Shown here: one piece after another, positions 23,344 to 35,420 of the stretch
How the letters are laid out: each line of letters starts with the position of its first letter
Position numbering within the stretch: the first letter of the stretch is position 1
Source: Trametes villosa
Lineage: Eukaryota > Basidiomycota > Agaricomycetes > Polyporales > Polyporaceae
Assembly: GCA_002964805.2 (NCBI GenBank)
Contig: PUDQ02000091.1
Location: 124,001 to 188,000, forward strand
Reading direction: 5' to 3'
DNA: 64,000 nt
Notes under the pieces: generated by a model
Told to the model about the DNA's origin: nothing
The model's database searches: none
The model's input: the letters and a program-made list of their open reading frames with translations, nothing else
Made by a program: the position numbers and the translations under genes

Positions 23344-25073
23344 ATGGCCCCGAAGATGGAATACGGTACGTATCTTTTCCGGAATCTGCCCCCTCGCCAT
23401 TCCCAAGCCTAACGAATTTTCGCAGTTCGCCTTGGTAACTCCGGGCTCAAGGTGTCCAAGATCATCTTGGGTTGCATGTCCTACGGCGACCCCCGTTGGC
23501 AAGAGTGGGTCCTCGGTGAAGAGGAAGGTATCAAGCAAATCAAGTTCGCGTATGTCACCGCTCGCTCGAACGTTTTCGGGCAGGATACTCACGCTAGTCT
23601 TTCCCGTGCAGATACGATCAGGGCATCACGACCTTCGACACTGCGAACGTGAGTGGTGTCTTGCACACCTGGAACGCGTTACCCATGCTGTGCTCGCCCA
23701 GGTATACTCGAACGGCAAATCGGAGGTCATCCTCGGGAACGCGATCAAACAGCACAACCTCCCGCGCGAGGAGCTCGTGATCATGACGAAGGTGCGTCGC
23801 AGTAACCCAATGAAATACCTCCGGAATATTCACACCGGATTTCGAACAGCTCTTCTCAGCTGTATCCCCTGACCCTGGCGTCTTGACCTTCGTCAAGAGC
23901 CACGCTGAACTCGCGGAATCGGGCATCGTCAACCAACACGGTCTCAACCGGAAGGTGCGCGCGCATCCCACTTTGTAAAGCGAGTGTCGCTCACATATCA
24001 CCACTAGCACATTTTCGACAGCGTCAAGGCCAGTTTGAAGCGGCTCCAGCTCGACTACATCGATCTTCTTCAGTGTGAGCGTCGCTCCCGGCTTGCGCTG
24101 GCGGAGGCCTTGACTCACTATGGCTTCTCTTAGGCCATCGCTTCGACTACACGACCCCTATCGAGGAGACCGTGAGTATATGCGATAGTGCATACGCTCC
24201 TCGCCTCGCTAACGCCGTCCTATGTCGTAGATGCAAGCACTCCATGACGTCGTCCAGGCCGGATATGTTCGCTACATCGGCATGAGCTCCTGCTACGCGT
24301 ACCAGTGTGCGTACGCCTCTGCCTTCACTTACCACCTCGCCGATTGACGTACACCCCCGACAGTCCACCAGATGCAGAGTAAGGGGGAGCTCATCCTTTC
24401 TATGTTGCTCATGACTGACGCTCTCATCAGACTACGCGATTACTCACAACCTTACCCCGTTTATCTCCATGCAAAACCACTACTCTCTCGTCTACCGCGA
24501 GGAGGAGCGGGAGATGTTCCCGACGCTCAAGCACTTCGGCGTCGGTTCGATCCCGTGGTCCCCGCTCGGGCGCGGAAAGCTCACGCGGCCGCTGGCTGCG
24601 CAAACGAAGCGCGGTGAGACCGACGCGTGCGTATATCCCTCGCAGAACAGCGGGAGTGCGCTAACCGACTCTGGGCGCACGCAGGTTCCTCGCCGCATAC
24701 AAGAATTCTGCCACAGACAACATCGTGAACCGGTATGGCACCTCATCACGCCGCATACGCTTGTACTGACTGAGCACGGGTATAACAGCGTCGAGGAGCT
24801 GGCCACGAAGAAGGGCGTCAGTATGGCGCAGATCTCGCTCGCGTGGATTATGGCCAAGCCGGGCGTGTCCGCGCCGATCATTGGCACGACGAAGCTGTCG
24901 AACCTGGAGGACATCATCGGTGAGCATATTTCAAACGGCACAGCTTGGAGCGCACTCTAACTGCCGGCGGGCGGCCCATATTCTCAGGCGCTCTTGACGT
25001 GAAGCTGACCGAGGAGGACATCAAGTACCTCGAGGAGCCGTACCAACCGGTGGCCATTGCGGGTCACTTCTGA
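23344..25073 (+). CDS. Aldo-keto reductase AKR5
   Basis: NADP-dependent aldo-keto reductase. Start [32 protein letters not shown]. Tetrad: Asp in [10 protein letters not shown] (Gln replaces the usual His/Arg before Gly), Tyr VYSNGKSE, Lys LVIMTK, His CHRFDYT. Loop after Lys begins LFSAVSPDPG if the acceptor CGAACAG at about 23850 is used; the next AG would put the frame out. Microexon 24364-24378 (FHQMQN). LGRGKLTRP loop and [21 protein letters not shown]-terminus, ending VAIAGHF. Closest to AKR4 (shared YSNGKSE, LGRGKLTRPL). Stop TGA 25071-25073. Confidence 0.92.
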
Positions 25074-25840
25074 GGGTACACATCGCGGGCCTGTAAGCGG
25101 GCGGTTGGTTAGATATTTTGTCGACCTCCGATGTATTTGTAGTGTACAATATAGTCCTGTGGCGTACTGTGGTATCCGCTGAGCGTCGAGCGTCGAATTC
25201 GAGTCTATCGCTGGGCAGAACTTGGCCATTGCGTGGGAACGTCGCCATGTTTAGCGCCCAATTGTGGATCCACGGCCCGCAGAGTCCAGACTGAATCATT
25301 CTCTCTCTCCCACCGCGAACGCAGCGGCGAAGACGCTACGAACGTTGTCTTTCTCAGAGGAGGTCATATGCTCATGTCGCCGCTCTCACTGTCTCCAAGC
25401 GGCTGCAGTTTATCAGCACCAATACTAACTTGACTGGCAAACGCAGATTCTACCGATGACCTGAGCTCCGACCGGCATATCGTCTATGCTGCTATGTCCG
25501 CTTTCTTCTCCTTCTCCGCCATCCGTGGCGTGTACGCGCGGATGCACGTTGTCGATAGGAGGGCCACGAAGATCGGTGCGGCCTTTTGCCGCTCCCTGCA
25601 CGTCAGCAGCATCGTCCACCCCGCGGGGAACGACGTCGACGATGATGTACGCGCGGCGTCGGCACGGCCCTTTCTCGCAGCACCCCGTCACCTCCTCACT
25701 GTCAGCGGCGTCTTGCTTTTCGGGCTTCTCGTAAGGTCTAGATGCGATCGCGGGGAGCATATATAGCGGCCATGTTGCGGGGTGCGGGGGCAGGCATCTG
25801 CCCCTCTCTCCGTTCCCACAACCACAGCTAAATTCTCAAC
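25074..25840 (+). promoter_or_regulatory. Intergenic, AKR6 promoter
   Basis: 767 bp. TATA box TATATA at 25760-25765, about 80 bp before the ATG. A 90-codon open frame (25494-25766) has no recognised domain. Confidence 0.45.
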
Positions 25841-27638
25841 ATGGCCGCGAAGAAGATGGAATACGGTAGGTTGCCTCAGATTGCCAATGGCATTATAGGG
25901 CGCGTTCTGACTATTCAACGCAGTCCGCCTTGGCAACTCCGGGCTCAAGGTCTCCAAGATCATCCTCGGATGCATGTCGTACGGCAGCCCCGAGTGGCAG
26001 GGCTGGGTGCTCGGCGAGGAGGAGGCCTTGAAGCACATCAAATTTGCGTGCGTTTGTTTCCTAGCATCTACGGCTCCAGCGAAGTTACTAAATGCGCGGT
26101 CTGCGATCTCTACTGTAGCTACGATCACGGCATTACCACCTTCGACACGGCCAACGTATGTGCTGCGTCTCGTTCGGATCAGGGCTGTATGCTAATCTCG
26201 CTTCCGCTACAGGTTTACTCCAACGGGCTCTCCGAGACTATCCTCGGCAAGGCCATCAAGCACTTCAACCTCCCGCGTGAGGAGCTCGTCATCATGACCA
26301 AGGTTCGTTCTAGCACGCATATTCCACAAGTTCGTGGGCATATGCTGAGACTATATGCGCGCATAGGTGTACTTCCCCGTCCCGAAGGAGCCCGGTACCG
26401 TTGTGTGGGCCGGCGGCGATGCGGAGGCGCTCGGTATCATCAACCAGAAGGGCTTGAACCGCAAGGTGAGCGCGGCCCAGCAGCCACCCAAGCATGTCAA
26501 ACTGAGTTTCTACGCTCGCATAGCACATCTTCGATTCCGTGAAGGCGAGCTTGGAGCGTCTGCAGCTGGACCACATCGATGTGCTGCAGTGTAAGCCCAG
26601 GCGCGCAATGAGGCTGCTCCTAAGGCGTCGCTGACATTCAGATTGAACAGGCCACCGATTTGACTACGATACCCCCATCGAGGAGACGGTATGTACATCG
26701 CCCTATTTTCTGCCGAGAATCGTGCTGACCATTGCATCTGCTGGATGTAGATGCAAGCCCTTCACGATGTCGTCAAGGCGGGATACGTACGCTACATCGG
26801 AATGAGCTCCTGCTTCGCCTATCAGTGTGAGTACACTGAAGCGAGTCTTATTCGCGTGACGTGCTGACGAAGAAATAGTCCACCAGATGCAGAGTACGCG
26901 CACATCTCCATTCGGAACAGCTGGTTAGATTACTTACCGGCTCGAACAGACTACGCGATCAACAACAACCTGACGCCCTTCATCTCGATGCAAAACCACT
27001 ACAGCCTCATCTACCGTGAGGAAGAGCGCGAGATGTTCCCTACGCTCAAGGTCAGTTCCACCGTTTGCGCTCGTACCAAGAGGGCGGTTTGACCAACCTT
27101 TCTGTCCAGCACTTCGGCGTCGGTTCCATTCCGTGGTCGCCGCTCGGCCGTGGCCTGCTCACGCACCCGCTCAAGACGGAGACGCTGCGTTCCAAGACTG
27201 ACGGGTAGGCGTACATCCCTCCTACCAACTTCGGCATCATGTTCACACGCATACGCAAGGTATCTGCAAATCTATAACATCCCGGCCATCCCGGCGATCG
27301 TCAACCGGTGCGTTCATGTCCCCACCGGCGTCCATCGCATACAAGACTGACTTTTGCGTAGCGTCGAGGAGCTGTCGAAGAAGAAGGGCGTCAGCATGGC
27401 CCAAATCGCGACCGCGTGGGTCCTCTCGAAGCCGGGCGTGACCGCGCCCATTATCGGCACGACCAGCCTGAAGAACCTCGAGGACATCCTCGGTGAGTAC
27501 CGTTTGGGCGGCGCGTTGTGGAGAGATGCTCACCGCGGGTGCTACGTATCAGCCGCGCTCGACGTGAAGCTCACGGAGGAGGACGTCAAGTTCCTCGAGG
27601 AGCCGTACGCGCCCGTCGCCATTGTGGGCCACGCCTAA
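25841..27638 (+). CDS. Aldo-keto reductase AKR6
   Basis: NADP-dependent aldo-keto reductase. Start [33 protein letters not shown]. Tetrad: Asp FDTAN, Tyr VYSNGLSE, Lys LVIMTK, His CHRFDYD. Loop exon VYFPVPKEPGTVVWAGGD. Microexon 26879-26893. An extra intron splits FPTLK from HFGVGSIPW, present also in AKR7 and AKR8 but not in AKR1-5. NADP region [20 protein letters not shown]; ends VAIVGHA. Stop TAA 27636-27638. The AKR6-AKR7 pair shares SSPEW/YGSPEW and the extra intron, so they are sisters. Confidence 0.92.
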
Positions 27639-28111
27639 ACGCCAGGTGCTATGTGCGAGTTCCGACGGATCGGCGAGGAAAGGCTGATCCCTGTACGTTC
27701 CTGGGTGTGTGTACGAGTACGAATGCGATGCCGAAGCAGATGCAGAATGCAAGAACCGTTCATCCAGTGAGCCCAATTCATTCGCCGCGCTCTACGTCGC
27801 TTTGCGTGTGAGTTAGCGAGGGCGCTTACCCGGACGAGGGTCAGATGCTCCACCTTGCAGCTGCGTTTGTGTGGCAGGCGGTGCTGCCGGTCGGTGATTG
27901 ACGTTCATGGGTCCATGTTCAACGTTCAGCGCGAACCCGACGAACACCGTGGCTTCTATCTTGCCGTTGAACTGACGTCCGGCTGAGGCCTCAAAACAGC
28001 TGATGTACCGACATGAACGGTATATAAGTGCGTTCAACACGCCACGGGGCTCCACGACATCTATCTCCCTCAGATATCTAATTTCCACCTCCTCCACTCA
28101 TCCACCTCGTA
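27639..28111 (+). promoter_or_regulatory. Intergenic, AKR7 promoter
   Basis: 473 bp; TATATAAG at 28021-28028 lies 91 bp before the AKR7 ATG. No gene seen. Confidence 0.5.
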
Positions 28112-29891
28112 ATGACTGGCGAGAAGATGGAATATGGTCAGTCCGATATCAACTCGTTCGATGCACTGGATGCTCACATGCAACGGCTCAGTCCGCCTCG
28201 GCAACTCCGGGCTCAAAATCTCGAAGATCATCCTCGGGTGCATGTCCTACGGCTCGCCCGAGTGGCAGGAGTGGGTCCTCGGCGAGGAGGAGGGCATCAA
28301 GCATATCAAGTTTGCGTAAGCCGTTGGTTCGTCGTTGCGCTGCACCCGCGTTGTTCCCTAACGTCCATGTCAACACGAAGCTACGATCATGGAATCACGA
28401 CGTTCGACACTGCCGATGTACGTACAGGCGTCCGCTGCGCCATGGCTGAGGCGTAGACTCACCCTGGGCGCAGGTTTACTCCAATGGCCTTTCCGAGGTC
28501 ACCCTCGGAAAGGCAATCAAGCAGCTGAACCTCCCGCGCGAGGAGTTGGTGATCATGACAAAGGTACGCCTACAGTCGCCGCACCTACCGTACCCTGGAT
28601 GTACAGTCTGACGCTTTATTGCTCCCAGCTGTTCAGCCCAGTCGCGAAAGACATCAGCGCGAATGCCTGGGACCCAGGGTTCAACGCGCTCGACCACGGG
28701 ATCATCAACCAGCAGGGCCTCAGCCGCAAGGTACGCTCTACGTGCCGTTCGTCCATCCACCGACCGAAGTACTCACCAGTCTACGCCATGCAGCACATCT
28801 TTGACGGGGTCAAGGCTTCGCTGGAGCGCCTGCAACTCGAGTACATCGACGTTCTACTCTGTTAGTGGGCTGACGGCTTGATCATCGGTGTCTACTCACT
28901 GCTAGCACAGGCCATCGCTTCGACTACGAGACGCCCATCGAAGAGACGGCGAGTCCCTATGTTCGTGTACTTTTGTTCAGTGCATAGGCTGACCGACATC
29001 CCCGTAGATGCAAGCACTCCACGACGTCGTGAAGGCAGGCCATGTGCGCTACATCGGCATGAGCTCCTGCTACGCATATCAATGTGAGCCTCGAAACTTC
29101 GCTAATCGTCACTACCATATGCTTACTGTCAATTGCAGTCCACCAGATGCAGAGTACGCGGAGGCGGTCACCTGAAAATGCCCGCCACGCTCACCATTTT
29201 GGCAGACTATGCGATAACTCACAACCTCACGCCATTCGTGGTTATGCAGAACCACTACAGCCTGATCTACCGCGAAGAGGAGCGCGAGATGTTCCCCACC
29301 CTCAAGGTAGGTTACCAACCATTCACGTAGGATGCCGCTGCTGAAGCCGCTTTCCGCAGGCTTTCGGGGTGGGCGCGACGCCGTGGTCACCGCTAGGCCG
29401 CGGTCTCCTCACACGCTCGATGAAAGAAGGCACATTGCGAGGGAAGACAGATGGGTATATACACACCATCCCATCGTAGAGGGCGAATGCTTACCATCTC
29501 GCGCGCTTCGTACAGGTTCATGTACTTCTTCCAGCAGTCGAGCATCCCAGACATCGTCGGCCGGTGCGTGCCTCTCACATATAGACGTCTTCGTGCATGA
29601 CTGACGCTCGAGGCAGCGTCGAAGAGCTCGCAAAGAGGAAGGGTGTGAGTATGGCACAGATTTCGACTGCGTGGGTGCTCTCGAAGCCGGGCGTGACCGC
29701 GCCCATCATCGGCACGACGAACCTGACCAACTTAGAGGACATTCTTGGTGAGCAGTCTGCTTCTTGTCTCCGGATTAGCTGGGCTGAAAGTGCGCCGCGT
29801 TCTAGGTGGGCTCGCGGTGAAGTTGAGCGAGGAGGAGATCAAGTTCCTCGAGGAGCCGTACCAGCCCACGAACGTCATCGGCCACGTCTAG
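28112..29891 (+). CDS. Aldo-keto reductase AKR7
   Basis: NADP-dependent aldo-keto reductase. Start [33 protein letters not shown]. Tetrad: Asp FDTAD, Tyr VYSNGLSE, Lys LVIMTK, His LCHRFDYE. Loop exon LFSPVAKDISANAWDPG. Microexon 29139-29153. The intron between IEET and MQALHD (28949-29007) has a GC donor (GCGAGT). Substitutions unusual for the array: TPFVVMQNHYS, AFGVGATPWSPLG, LLTRSMKEG and the C-terminus [27 protein letters not shown] is intact. Stop TAG 29889-29891. Confidence 0.91.
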
Positions 29892-31037
29892 CAAGGAGCT
29901 GTCGTCTGCGGGCTGAATGCCGTACGAGTATCACACAAGCAAGCCCGGAGGCTGGCAATGACCAGAGTTTGTTCACGGAGTTCACACTGGTGTGATAACT
30001 ACTGGCAGTGGCATCGCCTTACAGGCGTCATGCTTGAGCGCCGTCTCTTCCCCGTGAGCCTTTTCCGCCGACGGCCACGCGCACTGGTATTGCTAGGCCC
30101 TAGCTTGAGATGACCTCGGTCTCTAGGTGCGTCTGTGACTATTAAAGTGAGCATCTTATAAAGGAGATCCTACAATCATAGGTGTAGTACCTCTGCGTAA
30201 TGATGCCGCTGCGTTAACCACTCCTATTGCACGCTTGGAATGCGTAGCGTCGATTCCTCAAGCGCGCGTTTGTTGACGTGGCCCCCGTCGTAGGCGCCGC
30301 AATGTCTGCCAGAACCGCTCAGGTCGATTGCTTCTTTGTGTGGTTGACCGATCGGCCGCACCTACCGCCGGCGGTCTCGAAGTCTCTCCACCATGGGGAC
30401 CGACCGCCATGCAGACGCGAGCGCAAGAAATGTATGTAACGCGTCTCGTGCTGTACCGTATTGCCAACAATGTCCTCAGAACCTGTCCAACAGTCTACTA
30501 CTCGGCCTGTTATGTGCCCTGCACTGCTAAAAACTACTGACACGTTTGTCGTTCAACAGGCACGACGTCCTTCTTTACCAGCCCTATCCTCTCCGCGTAG
30601 TCATGTGGGATCGCTGCTGTCCACCATTTTTCAGCAGCGAACGGTGCGCCGCATGGGTACGCCGCACTTCCTGGCGGTGGCGCAAACGATACCGGCATGA
30701 AGAGCGTCACATCGAGCGCGCCCTTGGCGGATGCGTCATGCCGGGCGTTCAAGCAGATCATACGGCCTAACTGGAAGCCGGGCATTGCCGTTTGCGCGTC
30801 GGGTTCGCAAAGAGGTTGGGATCTTCTTCCTCTAAACGCGTCTATGCGCTCGCACGGCGCAGGCGATGCTGAGCGACAGCGTGCGGACAGTGGGCTCTAC
30901 AGAAGTCTGGGCTTATACGCGCGGACTCAGGTCACTGAGCAGGCGCGACCGCCAGCCCGCTATAAAGCCCGCGCAATGTGCAGGTACAGACGCAAGACAC
31001 CCGCTCAGTCTTCCTCAGTATCAGCTCTTCGAACACC
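29892..31037 (+). other. Intergenic between AKR7 and the sedolisin
   Basis: About 1.15 kb; no gene recognised. TATAAAG at about 30961-30967 is about 75 bp before the sedolisin ATG. The leader contains TCTTCCTCAGT, repeated upstream of the second sedolisin. Confidence 0.5.
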
Positions 31038-33146
31038 ATGGTCGCCATCAGCTTTCTCCCGGCCTTGCTGCTCGCCTACTCCTCGCTCGCCGCGGCAGCG
31101 ATCTCCCCGAATTTACAGCTGCATGAGGCTCGTGTAGGGATCCCTACGGGCTTTTCCTCGCATGGTGCCGCGCCGCCCGACACCGTCCTACAGCTGCGCA
31201 TTGCGCTCGTGCAGCGCGACTTCCCGGGCCTCGAAGAGAGGCTCTACGACGTCAGCACCCCGTCGAGCCCCAACTACGGCAAGCACCTCTCCAAGGAGGA
31301 GGTATGTACCCGTCGTTCCGCGCGTGCAGCGTCCCTCATGCCGCGACTGCAGGTCGAGGCGTACGTGGCGCCGAAGCCGGAGAGCGTCACCGCCGTGAAT
31401 GCCTGGCTCTCCGACAACGGGGTCCACGCGACGCCAATCTCGCCTGCCGGGGACTGGTTGGCGATCAAGGTGCCAGTCAGCAAGGCCAACGAGCTTCTCG
31501 GCGCCCATTTCTCCGTCTTCCAGCACGACGCGACCGGCCGCACGCTCATCCGGACCCTGTCCTACTCTATTCCTGTGGATCTGAAGGGCCATCTCGACCT
31601 GGTTCATCCCACGATTACGTGAGTCCAATCGGATACAAACGTGGTGCCGAGCTGATACATCCGTTGTGTAGGTTCGCCCGCATCGAACCGCTTACGCCTG
31701 TAGTCGCCCCGCCCCGGGTACCACGCGCACGAGTCGAAAAGCAGGTCGCAGACGCAGTTCCAGCGTCTTGCGATGATGTCGTCACGCCGGCCTGTTTGCA
31801 GGCCTTGTACGGTATTCCCGCAACACCGGCAACGCAGTCGGCGAACAAGCTCGGCGTGACCGGCTACATCGACCAGTTTGCCAACAAGGTGGACCTCAAT
31901 GTAAGCCATCTCATCGCCGATAGAAGCCGCGCTCTACTCAACTCCTACGGCGGGTTCGTATAGAGTTTCTTGCAAGCATACCGGCCGGACATGAACCCGA
32001 ACACGACCTTTGACCTACAGACCCTTGATGGGGGAGAGAACCTCCAAACGCCAGATCAAGCTGGCGACGAGGCTGTGGGTCATCCATGTTTTCAGCATGT
32101 TGGGAGAGTATACCGAAGTATTCGATCAACAGAATCTTGACATCCAGTATACCGTTGGGGTGGCCACTGATGTCCCTACTACGTTTATTTCCGTTGGCGA
32201 CGACTCTTCGGACGACCTGTTCGGCTTCCTAGACACTATCAACGCCTTACTCGATGCGACAGCCCCACCTCAGGTCCTCACGACTAGCTATGGTTCTGAC
32301 GAGGGAGGGATATCTACACCCCTATTCCAGTGCGTCACATCGCCGCTATTAGTGATGCGTTGCCTCACTAGCATGTGCTACTCAGAAATCTCTGTGCCGC
32401 GTACGCCCAACTGGGCGCGCGTGGCACAACCATCTGCTTTGCGTCGGGCGATGGCGGCGTAGCCGGTTCGCAGTCTACCGACTGCACGGCTTTTACCCCA
32501 GCCTTCCCGTCCGGCTGCCCATAGTTAGTAGTCCGTCTTCGCGCTCTCGGCAAAGCTAACTCACATCCAGCTTAACCTCCGTTGGAGCCACGGAAGGGAT
32601 CAGTCCGGAGGTCGCCGCGTCCTTCTCGTCTGGCGGGTTCTCCAACGTTTTCGCCACGCCGCCGTACCAGGCAGACGCGGTGGCTGCGTACCTCGCTGGG
32701 CCCGGGAGTTCCCAAGACATCGCCGGTCGGTTCAACACGAGCGGGCGCGGGTTTCCCGACGTCTCCGCCCAGGGCGTGGACTACATCATCTTCGTCGGCG
32801 GCGAGCAGGGCACCGTGTCCGGCACGAGCGCATCGAGTCCATTGTTCGCGAGCGTCATCGCGCTGCTCAACGACCGGCTTATCGCGGCGGGCAAGCCCCC
32901 ACTCGGGTTCTTGAACCCGTTCTTGTACTCGGCGGCGGGTGCGAGCGCGCTGAACGATATCACGCAGGGCTCGAACCCGGGCTGCGACACGGCAGGCTTC
33001 CCAGCGGTGGAAGGCTGGGACCCGGTGCGTTCTTCTAGTCCTTGTCCTCGGTTCGACGCATACTCATGCGGCCGTTTGTGGTTCCATAGGTCACGGGTCT
33101 CGGCACACCCAACTTTGCCAAGCTGCTCACCGCTGTTGGGCTGTAG
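31038..33146 (+). CDS. Sedolisin (S53) tripeptidyl peptidase, secreted
   Basis: Acid serine-carboxyl protease that releases tripeptides from protein N-termini. Signal peptide MVAISFLPALLLAYSSLAAA; pro-kumamolisin activation domain (LHEARVGIPTGFSSHGAAPP, LYDVSTPSSPNYGKHLSKEE, GDWLAIKVPVSKANELL, VHPTIT); catalytic domain with SCDDVVTPACLQALYGIPAT, GYIDQFAN, the Glu/Asp motif EANLDIQY formed across an intron (GAGGCT joined to AATCTTGAC), SYGSDEG, GARGTTICFASGDGGV and the nucleophile motif GTVSGTSASSPLFASV. Calcium-site end GWDPVTGLGTPNF. Many introns; one with donor GTTAGT follows FPSGCP. About 560 residues. Stop TAG 33144-33146. Second family member starts at 62176. Confidence 0.93.
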
Positions 33147-33907
33147 GTCCCAATGGTGGCCAGCGTATCCGCCCGAGAGTTCCCTATTCAGTGGTCTGCT
33201 TGTTCATAGATATGCTTCGTGATACGGGTTCGTCGAACACCAGTGCAAGAGACGTGACCCCCGTAGTTTCTACGTAGTGCCCCCTACAGTGACGTCGACT
33301 GTGCAACTTAGCTGTGCCTCTGCGCGTATGTATGATATCAATTGGAAGTCGTTGTCAAGCTTTGTCGTGCATATTTCATGCGTATGCGAGTTCGTCCAAG
33401 ACGTGATGTGATTGAAGCGCAGATAGGCTGGTGTGTACAAAGGCAACACTGGTGCTATCACTGCTAGTCCGATAATCTACAATACAGCCCATGTGGCCGA
33501 TGCCGAGCTTATGGCTCTCCGTACGTGCCACGTGGAAGAAAGCCTACTCGGACGAAGCGAGGTTTACCGCGATGTCGAAGGTGTGGGCACGTCCATAGGT
33601 CCATCTTCTGCGCCCCCGGTATGGGGCTGGTCCTTGACGAACGACAAGCCTGCTCGCAAGACGCGAGGCTGATGGCCTGATGGCGGTGGTTGCAGCAGCG
33701 AAGGCGTGGGTAGCGTCGGGAGGGATGGCGCAAGGCCGTGAACGAGCCGTAGAACGACTCCTACGCCAAAAGGCACGGCCGAAGATGTGCAGCCCAGGGG
33801 CGGTTCCGGTCGCGATGCGGCGAGCGGCGTCGGTATGCGACCGGGGTGGATGTATGGGTGGTGGTGGGAAGAGCTCGGAATGGAATCAACGAGCGCGTCC
33901 GCGTCCT
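33147..33907. other. Intergenic, sedolisin 3' side
   Basis: 761 bp between convergent genes (sedolisin plus, 67-aa gene minus). From about 33826 on it is inside the duplicated block described below. No gene seen. Confidence 0.4.
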
Positions 33908-34111
33908 CTACAGCCCAAATATCTTCTTCAGACCGGACGTCTTCGTCTTCCGAACGGCGATCCTCCCGTTGGAGGGACGCAGCACCTGGCGTGCGTCCTC
34001 GTACATGTGGTAGGTGTCGCGCGGCGACTGGGCGGAGGCGAAGAGGGAGAACGCGTTGGGGGACGCGGAGGACGAGGTGGTGTAGGAGGACGCGAAGGTG
34101 GTGTAAGACAT
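33908..34111 (-). CDS. 67-aa conserved hypothetical protein, copy 1
   Basis: Intronless 67-residue frame, ATG 34109-34111, stop TAG 33908-33910. N-terminal third is Ser/Thr-rich (MSYTTFASSYTTSSSASPNAF), the middle is FSLFASAQSPRDTYHMYEDA, and the C-terminus is basic (VRKTKTSGLKKIFGL). No signal peptide or membrane span. A second copy at 51470-51673 differs at two residues (S/P at 9 and I/T in GRIAV versus GRTAV), while nearby non-coding sequence differs more, so the frame is under constraint. A TATATA (minus strand) lies at 34251-34256, about 140 bp upstream. Function unknown. Confidence 0.7.
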   Translation of the reverse strand: MSYTTFASSYTTSSSASPNAFSLFASAQSPRDTYHMYEDARQVLRPSNGRIAVRKTKTSGLKKIFGL

Positions 34112-34524
34112 CTTGATAGTGACGGTGCTCGAGTGGGGTAGTACGAGTGTACGGTGGGCGGAGAGCGGGAGCTGGCGAAGACTTGGAGTGTCTGGCAGAT
34201 GTCGAGGGACTCAACTGGTGATGCAGACTTTACGCCGAGCTCGCCAGGCATATATACCGGCAGCGTCAGGGCGGATTGCGTCCATGGGTTGCTAGGAGTA
34301 GCGGCAGATTGGCAATCGAGCGCACGTCGCGTCTCCAGCAGGCGAAGTTGCCCAGCCAGGCAAGTTTCCGGGATGGGGCAAGCACGAGTCAACAGCAGAA
34401 GTCAGCAGCAAGCAGTCGCTAGGTTACAGGCAACATATGAGCACACTGAGCAGGCAGAAATGGCAAGATTCCAGGGAGATGGCAAGCAGACAATGAGGGA
34501 GAGAGCGAGGAGGCGAGGACGTCT

Positions 34525-34560
34525 GTTTGGTCGCTTATGCTAACCAAATAGTGCCACGTG
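34525..34560 (+). promoter_or_regulatory. Palindrome plus CACGTG element, copy 2
   Basis: TTTGGT, centre CGCTTATGCTA, ACCAAA, then TAGTGCCACGTGG. 414 bp upstream of the 67-aa gene start (read on the minus strand). Centre shares GCTTATGC with copy 1. Confidence 0.55.
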
Positions 34561-35420
34561 GAACGAATTTCGCTAGCGCTGGCCACCTCCTATCCCAGCG
34601 CTCCACACCTTTCGTCAAGTTAGTCCACATGCATGATGCTCTCCGCTGCTTAACATCTCTTCTGTTACTGGAATGCGCTTCCAGGCAGGCTCGTTTGCAG
34701 GGCATATCTATGGAACTTCAATGCATTGTACCTGGGAAGCTTCGACGGCAAGCACGACTCGTGTCCTCGGGCTGCGACATTTTCCAGGCTGTAGGACTTG
34801 GTCGGCTCATCAGTACTTCTCTGGGGCAGCGTTCGTCTTTTGCCGAGTTCACTATTTCTTATGCTCCCAGCTTTATACTGTGAGGGGCTGACTCAATGCT
34901 GGAAGCAACGCGTGAGGACCGTACCTGTCGTCTGCCTTCTCACAGGCACACCTGGACACTGTCGTAGAAGTATCTGAGATTTATCCCCCTCGCAGTTCAG
35001 AGGGGACCTGTAGGACATGCGCAGCTTTGGGCAATAATACATCGGTATGTGCAGAGCATGATTGGACTTTGGTCATCGTAGCTGACGCCCAGCATATCAG
35101 TGTGTTCCTTGTGTATAACCTCGTCGTTGCAATTCAGACTCGACAGAACCCGTCGCGCTTCTTTGGTGCTCCGAAGCACGCGCAGCCTGTAGTAAGCACC
35201 CTGCGGAACCGCAGCATCGATGCATCCAGCGGAGACACCCCATGCTCTCTGCCGCCCTCGCAGGTAATCGGGAGTGCCCCAACGAGTTGTTGGGCCGCTT
35301 CAGCGCGGAGCCGCCTGGCCGATTGGTGCTTCTCGTTCCACACCCCAAGAAGTATAAGAAGTGAGTTCATCGTAGCCCCTCTCTTGTCATCCATCCCCAC
35401 CTCCACGCTCAGTACGACCC
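34561..35420 (+). other. Intergenic before ABH-A
   Basis: 860 bp, no gene recognised. TATAAG at about 35353 is about 68 bp before the ABH-A ATG. Confidence 0.45.

Larger units (their letters stand above)
33826..34560. repeat. Duplicated block, copy 1 (67-aa gene plus promoter)
   Basis: Close match, in the same orientation, to about 51388-52151, at roughly nine of ten positions by eye in the best parts. It spans the small gene, its 5' leader, the TATA region and ends at the palindrome/CACGTG element. Confidence 0.8.

Noticed and set aside
30195..30290. AGTGGTTAA-like A-box on the minus strand
   Set aside because: No matching T-arm or acceptor stem nearby; likely chance.
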